7,853 bases of DNA from an uncultured Spirochaetia bacterium (lineage in GTDB: Bacteria > Spirochaetota > CALGPD01), in assembly GCA_937960625.1 (NCBI GenBank), contig CALGPD010000081.1:1-7853 (forward strand). The letters run 5' to 3'. This document shows positions 1 to 5,811 of the stretch, in pieces. Each line of letters begins with the position of its first letter. Within the stretch, counting starts at the first letter, position 1. The notes beneath the pieces are model-generated. The model was not told the origin of the DNA and did not search any database. It was given only the letters and a program-made list of their open reading frames with translations. A program made the translations under genes and the position numbers.

Positions 1-375
1 GAGAGCATTAACAACGGAAACACCTACACCGTGTAAACCACCGGAAATTTGATAAGCTTTTTTATCAAATTTTCCACCTGCATGAAGTTTAGTCATAACG
101 ACTTCAAGAGCAGGTATTTTTAATTGAGGATGCATATCAACCGGTATACCGCGTCCGTTATCCTGTACTTCAATTACATTGTCCGGTTTAATGCAAACGG
201 TTATTTTTGAACAATGGCCTGCAATTGCTTCATCGATTGAGTTGTCTACTACCTCATATACAAGGTGATGTAATCCGTTAATATCTGTGGAGCCGATATA
301 CATACCCGGCCTTTTCCGTACCGGGTCAAGGCCTTCCAAAACCTGTATTTGTTCGGCATTATATTTTTCACTCAT
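1..375 (-). CDS. gyrB: DNA gyrase subunit B, N-terminal part (cut by left edge)
   Basis: This is the ATPase subunit of the type II topoisomerase that introduces negative supercoils into DNA with GyrA. The first 125 codons are visible and the frame is open at base 1, so about four fifths of a usual gyrB lies outside. The GHKL ATPase signatures are clear: RKRPGMYIGS (residues 20-29), YEVVDNSIDEA (40-50) with the catalytic Glu41 and Mg-binding Asn45, DNGRGIPVD (72-80), LHAGGKFD (97-104) and SGGLHGVGVSVVNAL (111-125). The start ATG (375-373) has an AGGAG-type Shine-Dalgarno about 10 bases upstream and overlaps the dciA stop as ATGA, which suggests translational coupling. ParE is the main alternative. 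The YEVVDNSIDEA and LHAGGKFD wording and the dciA neighbour favour GyrB, since dciA-gyrB adjacency is common near replication origins. Confidence 0.96.
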   Translation of the reverse strand, partial: MSEKYNAEQIQVLEGLDPVRKRPGMYIGSTDINGLHHLVYEVVDNSIDEAIAGHCSKITVCIKPDNVIEVQDNGRGIPVDMHPQLKIPALEVVMTKLHAGGKFDKKAYQISGGLHGVGVSVVNAL

Positions 376-719
376 TCTAAACTGTCTCCTTTTTTACTGA
401 CTATAAAGATAATGTCTTTAATAAATTTCTTCCTTATTTTTTCATTTATTTTTTTAATTAAAAAGCTTTTTTTCAATGACAACAGATTACTCGTTGCGCT
501 GTTATCGGTTTCAACAATGAGTTTACCTTTACTGATATTAACAGCATTTGAATTCAAACGGTCGTCCTGTTCCAGATTATTGTATTCTTCAACAGAACGG
601 AATTGCCTCATTTTATTATCCATACCCATTTGAGATAAATAAGTATCCATTATTTTATCAATTGGGGAGATCTGATTAAACCTAAAAAATTTATCCTGTT
701 TCAAGAAGAACCTCTTCAT
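372..719 (-). CDS. dciA: DciA-like (DUF721) replicative helicase loader protein
   Basis: This small basic protein of about 115 residues matches the DUF721/DciA pattern. In that family the domain assists loading of the DnaB helicase at the origin in bacteria that lack DnaC/DnaI. The recognisable core is SKGKLIVETDNSATSNLL followed by SLKKSFLIKKIN and a closing IKDIIFIV strand, which follows the family pattern of a beta strand, 'v.ss.wa.eL', 'lk..il..ln' and 'v.di.frv'. The usual Trp of the 'W..iVG' motif is missing; the equivalent stretch reads SVEEYNNLEQ. The ATG at 719 was chosen. An in-frame TTG lies two codons upstream (725), and neither has a well-spaced Shine-Dalgarno. The gene overlaps the dus 3' end by about 29 bases and gyrB by 4 bases, so translation is probably coupled in one dus-dciA-gyrB unit. 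The assignment rests on sequence pattern plus the gyrB neighbour. Confidence 0.8.
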   Translation of the reverse strand: MKRFFLKQDKFFRFNQISPIDKIMDTYLSQMGMDNKMRQFRSVEEYNNLEQDDRLNSNAVNISKGKLIVETDNSATSNLLSLKKSFLIKKINEKIRKKFIKDIIFIVSKKGDSLE

Positions 720-1671
720 TGTCAAATAAGTTATTTATTTCCTCATACAAAACTTTTTCTTGCTCAATGTGCACCGCATATTTCCGGAAATCTCTACTGC
801 CAATAATTCCTTTGGAATATTTAACTATATGCTTTCTGAATTCTTTTATACCGAGTTTTTCTCCCTTATCTTTAACCATATAATCTAAATGCTTTAATAG
901 AATCGATTTAATTTCACTTTTTTCAGGAATAGTGTATTTTCCGGTTTTTATATAATCATGACATTGTTTAATCAGCCATGGTTTACCCAATAAACCTCTT
1001 GCAAGCATTATTGCGTCGCAATTCGTTTCATCCATCATTATTTTTACGTCTTCAGGTCGCCAAATCTCTCCGTTACCTACAACGGGAATATCCAACTTTA
1101 ATTTTAATTCCTTTATAGCATTAAAATCCACTTCACCGGAAAATTTCTGCCTGCTGGTTCTGGCATGCAATGTAATCCATTCCACGCCGGCTTCCTGGGC
1201 GGCTAATGCGCATTCAAGAAAATTCTCGTTGTTATAACCTTTACGCATTTTCATGGTAACAGGTTTATCAGTAATACTCTTAACATTTTTAATAATATTA
1301 TAAATAAGTGTTGGATCGTCCATTAAAGCACATCCGGAACCCGTTTTCAACACTTTCTTAACCGAACACCCTGCATTTATATCCAGCACGGCAAACTTTA
1401 ATCTATTGATTGCATGAACAGCGTTTTTAAAACTATTTATATCATTTCCGAATAATTGTACACCTAATAATACATCTGATAAAGTATCTTTATATAACCT
1501 AATAGTCTTTTCATAATTATAAAATAATCCCTGAGCGCTTAACATTTCAGTAAAAACAATTGCGGGATTGTAAGAAGCAAGTATTTCTCTAAACGCAAAA
1601 TCAGTAAATCCGCACAAAGGGGCACACAAAACTTTATTATTTAAAATGATTTCTCTAATTTGTTTATTCAT
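691..1671 (-). CDS. dus: tRNA-dihydrouridine synthase (DusB-like)
   Basis: This is an FMN-dependent, NADPH-using enzyme that reduces specific uridines in the D-loop of tRNA to dihydrouridine in the cytoplasm. The 326 residues are the normal length of bacterial DusB. Visible motifs are the N-terminal APLCGFTDFAFR (17-28), the TEMLSAQGL segment (41-49), the active-site DINAGCSVKKVLKTGSG (97-113) with catalytic Cys102, the FMN-contacting KMRKG (141-145), the LHARTSRQKFSG segment (168-179), GNGEI (199-203), the phosphate-binding LARGLLGKPW (223-232) and the helical tRNA-binding C-terminus (FRKHIVKYSKG). The usual Pro after the catalytic Cys is Ser here. The ATG at 1671 has no recognisable Shine-Dalgarno; the leader is A/T only. 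The substrate position on tRNA cannot be told from sequence. It is the first gene of the leftward cluster and overlaps dciA. Confidence 0.95.
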   Translation of the reverse strand: MNKQIREIILNNKVLCAPLCGFTDFAFREILASYNPAIVFTEMLSAQGLFYNYEKTIRLYKDTLSDVLLGVQLFGNDINSFKNAVHAINRLKFAVLDINAGCSVKKVLKTGSGCALMDDPTLIYNIIKNVKSITDKPVTMKMRKGYNNENFLECALAAQEAGVEWITLHARTSRQKFSGEVDFNAIKELKLKLDIPVVGNGEIWRPEDVKIMMDETNCDAIMLARGLLGKPWLIKQCHDYIKTGKYTIPEKSEIKSILLKHLDYMVKDKGEKLGIKEFRKHIVKYSKGIIGSRDFRKYAVHIEQEKVLYEEINNLFDNEEVLLETG

Positions 1672-1935
1672 ATATATTTAAATTCAAAAATAAATTTGTT
1701 TTTTTACAATTTTAGTAGTATTTTTTTCTAACGTCTTTGAAGGTAATAGAAATATTAATCCTTTTTTTCGTAAAAATTAATGAGTTTGATATTTATTGCC
1801 GAAAATTATAAATATTATGCTAATTTCCTTGTATATTTATAATTAAACAAAAAAGGGCGTCAAAGTCAAGCAGGATTATACAGGGCGGAATTAATAAAAA
1901 ATTCGAAAAAAATTCAAATTTGTGTGAATTTAAAT

Positions 1936-1965
1936 TTGACAAAAAATTAATCTGTATGGTAGAAT
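1936..1965 (+). promoter_or_regulatory. Sigma70-type promoter with extended -10 for the LytM-bactofilin-yaaR-ricT operon
   Basis: A perfect TTGACA -35 box (1936-1941) is followed after 18 bases by TAGAAT (1960-1965), preceded by TGG, giving an extended -10 (TGnTAGAAT). Transcription would start near 1972, leaving a leader of only about 18 bases that consists almost entirely of the ribosome binding site. This is the only strong promoter visible in the window. An AT-rich inverted repeat overlapping the -35 box could be an operator but may be chance. Confidence 0.78.
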
Positions 1966-1973
1966 ACATAAAC

Positions 1974-1980
1974 GGAGGAG
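1974..1980 (+). promoter_or_regulatory. Strong Shine-Dalgarno GGAGGAG that supports a GTG start
   Basis: The sequence GGAGGAG ends nine bases before the GTG at 1990. No ATG in that frame lies close by, and the TTG at 1982 is in another frame, so this site decides the GTG start of the LytM-domain gene. Most other genes in the window have weak or no Shine-Dalgarno, so this one is distinctly stronger. Confidence 0.75.
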
Positions 1981-1989
1981 CTTGCGTAA

Positions 1990-2985
1990 GTGTATTACTC
2001 TAAAAAACCGAAAAAAAATAAGTTTCTATCATTTATTGATGATAAAACTAAACCTTTAAGAAGGAAATTCAGTATTTTTCTTCAAAAGGTTAAAACAAAA
2101 GGTCGTGAGCGCTTAACTATAATGTTTATTCCACATTCGGAAAAGCGTATTTTCAACTTTCATGTATCAAATTTCACCTTATTCTTCGTTTTAATTGCAC
2201 TATCTCTTGTAATAACTATTGCGGTTTTCTCAATTGAAAAACAAGAAACAACGTATAAAAGACAGGTTGCTTATCAAAGCGCCAATTATCAAATAAAAAT
2301 ACAATTAAATAAATTCGTTGAAATAACAAATGAGCTTGTTTCAAGGACAAAAAACGTAAAAACAACATTAAACCAGCTTTTTAAATTAACAGGCTTATCA
2401 TCTGAAAGCTTTTTTGTAGATATGAACGCAAAAGGCGGACCTATAGTGCCTTTAAAAAATAAAAAAGCTGATGACATAACTGAAATAAATTTATTAAAAA
2501 AAGTCCATTCAGATACACTTAACATCAGTAAAAGAATAAACAGATTATCTAATCACATGAAACGTTTTAAACGGATTGCAAATAATTACCCTTCAGTCTG
2601 GCCGCTAATAGGCGGAGGCGCATTGATAAAACGTTTTGGAGAAAAAACAGGAAGTTTAATCAAAACGCCTTCCTCTGGTATAATTATTAGAGCATTTCCG
2701 GGCACACCTGTAAGGTCAACTGCGAATGGCACTGTTACAAAAATTGGATATTCCAAGCTCTATGGTTTATATTGCGTAATAAAACATGGTTATGGTTTTT
2801 CAAGCAGATATGGATACTTACAGAATATTGACGTTAAAGTTGGCCAAACTATAAAAAAAGGTATTAAAATCGGTGAAGTAGGCACAACGGGTTCAGCTCT
2901 TGGATACGGATTATTATATGAAATAAAAATCGGCACAAGGCTTGTTGACCCTGCTGATTTTATCAGTCTTGATAATTATTGGTAA
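1990..2985 (+). CDS. Membrane-anchored coiled-coil protein with degenerate LytM/M23 peptidase domain
   Basis: The 331-residue protein has a basic cytoplasmic N-terminus (1-60), one transmembrane helix (about 61-82), a helical, probably coiled-coil periplasmic segment (about 85-200) and a C-terminal LytM (M23) fold (about 204-326). Fold landmarks are AFPGTPV (235-241), ANGTVTKIG (245-253), IKHGYG (264-269), VKVGQTIKKG (282-291), IGEVGTTGSALGYG (294-307) and a closing DPADF. The zinc and catalytic residues are missing. The HxGxD position reads SSGII (His to Ser228, Asp to Ile232), YxHL reads YGYL (His to Tyr276), and HLHFE reads GLLYE (His to Gly307 and Leu309). It is therefore probably a non-catalytic LytM protein, like EnvC or NlpD, which activate amidases. 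A bactofilin follows 21 bp downstream. In Hyphomonas and Helicobacter, bactofilins work with M23 endopeptidases in cell shaping, so a bactofilin-bound scaffold or regulator of wall hydrolysis is inferred. The start is GTG. Confidence 0.88.
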   Translation: MYYSKKPKKNKFLSFIDDKTKPLRRKFSIFLQKVKTKGRERLTIMFIPHSEKRIFNFHVSNFTLFFVLIALSLVITIAVFSIEKQETTYKRQVAYQSANYQIKIQLNKFVEITNELVSRTKNVKTTLNQLFKLTGLSSESFFVDMNAKGGPIVPLKNKKADDITEINLLKKVHSDTLNISKRINRLSNHMKRFKRIANNYPSVWPLIGGGALIKRFGEKTGSLIKTPSSGIIIRAFPGTPVRSTANGTVTKIGYSKLYGLYCVIKHGYGFSSRYGYLQNIDVKVGQTIKKGIKIGEVGTTGSALGYGLLYEIKIGTRLVDPADFISLDNYW

Positions 2986-3006
2986 TTTACATTTAATAGG
3001 TTAATT

Positions 3007-3429
3007 ATGGTAGTAAACAGTTTAATTGGAGAAAATACAGCACTCCGCGGTGAATTCGATTTACAGGGCGTTCTCAGAATTGACGGAACATTCCATGGTA
3101 AAGTTGAAGGAAACGGCAAAGTTTTAATTGGTGAAGGCGGTACTGCAAACAGCGATATTACTGCAAGAATTGTAGTTATCGGTGGAACAGTTAAAGGAGA
3201 TATTGTTGCTTCTGAAATGATTACTATCCTTTCCACCGGAAAACTCATTGGAAATATTTCAACTCCAAGATTGTTAGCTGAAGAAGGCATGATTTTCGAC
3301 GGGAAATGTGTAATCACGGAGAAAAAGAAAGTTAATTTCAAATCAAATGCACAGAATAAAAAAGAACTTCGTGAAGCAAAAAGCGCTCTAAAGCTTAAAC
3401 CCATTGATAAAGAATTAGTTAAACAATGA
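3007..3429 (+). CDS. Bactofilin (DUF583) cytoskeletal protein
   Basis: Bactofilins self-assemble without nucleotide into non-polar filaments under the inner membrane and position cell-wall enzymes. The 140-residue protein has a short N-terminus, a right-handed beta-helix core (about 7-104) built of repeated Gly/Val/Ile turns, and a basic, disordered C-tail (105-140). Diagnostic turns are LRGEFDLQGVLRIDGTFHG (13-31), GKVLIGEGG (37-45), VVIGGTVKGDI (56-66), LSTGKLIGNISTPRLL (75-90) and EEGMIFDGKC (92-101). The start ATG at 3007 has only a weak TAGG upstream. The gene sits 21 bp behind the LytM-domain gene and its TGA stop overlaps the next ATG (ATGA at 3426-3429). The context says it forms the cytoplasmic scaffold for the transmembrane LytM protein, whose basic cytoplasmic tail would be the contact. 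Identification of the family is firm; the partner is inferred. Confidence 0.95.
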   Translation: MVVNSLIGENTALRGEFDLQGVLRIDGTFHGKVEGNGKVLIGEGGTANSDITARIVVIGGTVKGDIVASEMITILSTGKLIGNISTPRLLAEEGMIFDGKCVITEKKKVNFKSNAQNKKELREAKSALKLKPIDKELVKQ

Positions 3430-3917
3430 AAATACAATCTTCAAAAAGTAAAAAATTCAATTTACCTTATAAAGGTAAAAGCAGTATTCTTTCAATTGGA
3501 GATAATTCTTCAAAAAAAATTGATTTTTCTACTTTAGTAAAAGAAAACTATATTTCAAATGAAATAGATATTTTCAATAAAGAACTGGATAAAACTATTC
3601 AGGAACTTGATGCATATGCTGAAAAAATCTCAAACAATCCGTTAAACGAAGAATTATTAAAAAAATATAAATACAGATTGCAAAGATTTTTAACAAAAGC
3701 CGCAGGTATGTATCAGCAGATATTTGAAACTAATACTTACCGGAGAAACCGGTTCAGAAAAACTAAAACAGAAACAATTACTGTTATACAAACCATTGAC
3801 ACCGAATTAGAAAAACTTACCATGGAAATTCTTAAAAGAGAAAAATCAAGAATCAATTTACTTGAAAAATTTCACATCCTTAAAGGTTTGATTCTGGATT
3901 TAAAAATTGGAAAATAA
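3426..3917 (+). CDS. yaaR: YaaR family (DUF327) protein
   Basis: This 163-residue, largely helical, lysine-rich cytoplasmic protein matches the YaaR/DUF327 pattern. A poorly conserved N-terminus (1-45) is followed by a helix LDKTIQELDAYAEKISNNP (54-72), the core LLKKYKYRLQRFLTKAA (77-93), and a terminal part TIDTELEKLTMEILKREK...INLLEKFHILKGLILDL (about 123-159), which resembles the family ending 'id.L..IgeIkGLLvdL'. The function of YaaR is not established; in Bacillus subtilis the gene lies in the yaaQ-yaaR-holB-yaaT neighbourhood. Here it is translationally coupled to the bactofilin by an ATGA overlap and followed 18 bp later by the yaaT/ricT homologue, so the conserved YaaR-RicT neighbourhood supports the call. 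It has no signal peptide, no membrane segment and no cysteine. Confidence 0.82.
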   Translation: MKIQSSKSKKFNLPYKGKSSILSIGDNSSKKIDFSTLVKENYISNEIDIFNKELDKTIQELDAYAEKISNNPLNEELLKKYKYRLQRFLTKAAGMYQQIFETNTYRRNRFRKTKTETITVIQTIDTELEKLTMEILKREKSRINLLEKFHILKGLILDLKIGK

Positions 3918-3935
3918 AATACGGTGTAATTAATT

Positions 3936-4769
3936 ATGGACAAATACGTTTTTATTAGAATGGATTGGAATAACTATGTTGAGTTATACAAATATTCAGA
4001 TATGTCTTTGAAAAGAGGCGCCACATATGTTATCGAAACCAAACATGGACAGGATTTCGGGAAAGCTGTTATCTCTCCCTTACCCGCAGACATTACAAAC
4101 ATTAACAAAGAAAATGTAAATAAAATTGTTAAAGAAGCTGATTTTGAAGATTTAAAGGTCAAGGACAGCCTTAGAAAACGTGAGACAAAAAGTTATAAAA
4201 TCGCACTCGAAAAAATTAAAAAACATGACCTCCCCATGAAATTAATTAATGTTTATCATTTCTATGACGGCGGAAAAGTATTGTTTAATTTCTATGCAGA
4301 CGGACGCGTTGACTTTAGAAATCTTGTAAAGGATTTGGCTAGTGTATTTAAAACGAGAATAGAACTGCATCAGGTCGGAGTAAGGGATGAAGCTCAATTA
4401 ACCGGCGGTTTCGGCGTTTGTGGAATACAATATTGCTGCCAGATGCTAAAAACCAACAAAGAACCCATTTCAATTAAAATGGCAAAAGAACAAAACCTTC
4501 CGTTAAATGCTATGAAAATTTCAGGTGCATGCGGTAGATTAATGTGCTGCCTTGATTTTGAATTCTCTGATTACAAAGAAAAACATAAGAATGAAATGCT
4601 TGAAAGCGGAACCATAGTAATGTATGGAAAAAAACCTTTTGTTATTAAACAGATTAACAAAGAGAAGAAGGAAGTCATTTTATCCGGCGAAAGCGATGAA
4701 TATCAAATTGTATCTATCGCCCAAATACGAAAAGAAGAAGAAAGTTTTTTTGTTGAGCTAAATAAGTAA
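3936..4769 (+). CDS. ricT: PSP1-domain protein RicT/YaaT with [4Fe-4S]-type cysteine motifs
   Basis: The 277-residue protein carries the PSP1 C-terminal domain at about residues 80-168, running on into the family's hallmark block GVRDEAQLTGGFGVCG (148-163), then EPISIKMAKEQNLPLN (176-191) and KISGACGRLMCCLDFE (194-209). Cys162/167/168 and Cys199/204/205 form two CX4CC motifs. In B. subtilis, RicT (YaaT) joins RicA (YmcA) and RicF (YlbF) in the Y-complex. That complex binds iron-sulfur clusters and aids RNase Y-dependent mRNA maturation, with effects on biofilm, competence and sporulation. All six cysteines are kept, so cluster binding is likely. RicA and RicF are not in the window, so a different partner is possible. 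The Shine-Dalgarno is weak and the gene lies 18 bp behind yaaR. It is the last gene of the operon and converges on the ParB-like gene with only 10 bp between stops. Confidence 0.93.
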   Translation: MDKYVFIRMDWNNYVELYKYSDMSLKRGATYVIETKHGQDFGKAVISPLPADITNINKENVNKIVKEADFEDLKVKDSLRKRETKSYKIALEKIKKHDLPMKLINVYHFYDGGKVLFNFYADGRVDFRNLVKDLASVFKTRIELHQVGVRDEAQLTGGFGVCGIQYCCQMLKTNKEPISIKMAKEQNLPLNAMKISGACGRLMCCLDFEFSDYKEKHKNEMLESGTIVMYGKKPFVIKQINKEKKEVILSGESDEYQIVSIAQIRKEEESFFVELNK

Positions 4770-4779
4770 TGTTTTTAGT

Positions 4780-5559
4780 TTAATTTGAAATTTTATACAC
4801 TTTTTGTTCTGCAGAAGAGATTAATAGTTTTTCTTTAAGGCCTAATATTTCCTGTTCAAGGTCCCTTATTTTCTTATCACGCCTTTTTAATTTCCGTTCA
4901 AGGCTGTTTACTTTTTTATCTCTTTTTTCTATCTCAGTATTTAATAAAGAAATAATATCTTCTTTGGTTTTATATTTTTTCTCAGGGGCTTGCTCACCGT
5001 ATCTAATTTTTTTTACAATTTGTACCGCACGGTTAATTCCCTTAATTTTATTTAACTTTTCAAAAACCTGAACCCTGACTTTATTATCCAATTCATTTAT
5101 CAAACGCATTAACTGAGAAGCTGCCTGAATAAACCTTATAGAAATGCCGAGTTTAGCTTTTATTTCATCCCGCGATAATTTTAATGTCTCACTCATATAA
5201 AATATTGCGCGGGCTTTTTCCAGAATGCTTAAATCTCTTTGTAAAAGATTGTCGGTAATCAGTATATCAAGGTCTTGCCCCTGCCTTTTAGGATAAATAA
5301 TTTTACAAGGAGCTTGTTTTATACCTTCTTCCTTAAGAACATGGAGCCGGTTATGGCCGGAGACAACGTAATAAGCAGTTGATCCTTTGTTTTTAAATGC
5401 CATTACGGTAATAGGATTTATTAATCCGTTTTGCTGTATACTAATTTTTAAAGCCTCCCGCTTTTCCGAAGGTATCTCATCAAATATCTCCTGATTAAGC
5501 GGATGCTCATGGATTTTGTTAACGTCTAATAGCTGAATAGTATTTGTATTTTCTCTCAT
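4780..5559 (-). CDS. ParB/Srx-fold nuclease-like protein with C-terminal coiled coil
   Basis: The 259-residue protein starts with a ParB/Srx N-terminal domain (about 9-115). GLINPITV (45-52), VVSGHNRLHVLKEEGI (65-80) and DNLLQRDLSILEKARAI (103-119) match the boxes of ParB-type CTP-binding proteins; the usual GERR/GHRR box reads GHNR. A ParB-like helix-turn-helix follows (about 122-150, LSRDEIKAKLGISIRFIQAA). After a middle helical region comes a strongly charged coiled coil (about 200-247, rich in EKRDKK and ERKLKRRDKK) in place of the usual ParB dimerisation domain. No parA is adjacent and no perfect parS palindrome was seen, so this is not the standard chromosome-partition pair as visible. 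It could be a specialised DNA-binding regulator, a Noc-like protein or of element origin. The start ATG at 5559 has no Shine-Dalgarno. A TATAAT with weak -35 lies about 55 bases upstream. Confidence 0.85.
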   Translation of the reverse strand: MRENTNTIQLLDVNKIHEHPLNQEIFDEIPSEKREALKISIQQNGLINPITVMAFKNKGSTAYYVVSGHNRLHVLKEEGIKQAPCKIIYPKRQGQDLDILITDNLLQRDLSILEKARAIFYMSETLKLSRDEIKAKLGISIRFIQAASQLMRLINELDNKVRVQVFEKLNKIKGINRAVQIVKKIRYGEQAPEKKYKTKEDIISLLNTEIEKRDKKVNSLERKLKRRDKKIRDLEQEILGLKEKLLISSAEQKVYKISN

Positions 5560-5811
5560 TTGTTATTTAATCGGCTTTTTTTGTGTTTTTTTTAAACATA
5601 AATTAATATAGATTATATTTATTTTCTGATTTTAGACTAAATATTTATCCCTAAATTAAAGATAGATTAAGATTGTAATTAGGACAAATTTTTATCATTT
5701 TATTTATTAAAGTACAAAATTATTATAAAAATATCCTGCACAATTGTTTAATAACACTCACAGCTATGAATAAAGATTTCTAATACTTTAAACAATCAAT
5801 AATTAAATAAA
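5560..5811. other. AT-rich intergenic region upstream of the ParB-like gene
   Basis: This 252-bp gap lies between the start of the ParB-like gene and the stop of the DUF1566 gene, both on the minus strand. It probably contains the promoter of the former and the terminator of the latter. On the minus strand a TATAAT (5617-5612) is a plausible -10, but the 17-bp-spaced -35 (TTAGTC) is poor. A 9-bp inverted repeat with a long loop lies at 5743-5796, just after the DUF1566 gene. I saw no small ORF or structured RNA that I would defend. Confidence 0.45.
5743..5796. repeat. 9-bp inverted repeat with 36-bp loop downstream of the DUF1566 gene
   Basis: The arms ATTGTTTAA (5743-5751) and TTAAACAAT (5788-5796) are perfect inverted copies. 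They lie 16-69 bases past the DUF1566 stop in its direction of transcription. The loop is too long and the stem too A/T-rich for a standard intrinsic terminator, and no clean T-run follows. It could be a protein-binding pair or chance in A/T-rich DNA. Confidence 0.3.

Larger units (their letters stand above)
1672..1989. other. Divergent AT-rich intergenic region between dus and the LytM-bactofilin operon
   Basis: This 318-bp stretch separates two divergently transcribed units and must hold both promoters. The rightward promoter is clear (1936-1965). For the leftward dus unit only a weak candidate was seen: a TATAAT on the minus strand (1810-1805) with a poor -35. A slightly G+C-richer island at about 1854-1888, containing AGGGCG twice, stands out from the surrounding A/T tracts, but I could not fold it into a convincing RNA element. 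An 8-bp inverted repeat (TCAAATTT, 1914-1921, and AAATTTGA, 1932-1939) overlaps the -35 box of the rightward promoter. I found no convincing small ORF, tRNA or terminator. Confidence 0.6.

Noticed and set aside
349..633. Open frame on the plus strand
   Set aside because: It is antisense to dciA and the start of gyrB, is hydrophobic low-complexity, has no ribosome binding site and resembles no family.
1672..1989. Riboswitch or small RNA in the divergent region
   Set aside because: The rightward leader is only about 18 bases and the rest is too A/T-rich for any structure I recognise.
2289..2525. Minus-strand frame inside the LytM-domain gene
   Set aside because: Antisense shadow of a well-supported gene with no start signal.
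2976..3437. Minus-strand frame across the bactofilin gene
   Set aside because: It mirrors the repetitive beta-helix codons; the plus-strand bactofilin is unambiguous.
3974..4162. Minus-strand frame inside ricT
   Set aside because: Short antisense shadow with no family resemblance or start signal.
4741..4800. Bidirectional terminator between ricT and the ParB-like gene
   Set aside because: The 10-bp gap and flanks have T-runs but no stem of useful strength that I could find.
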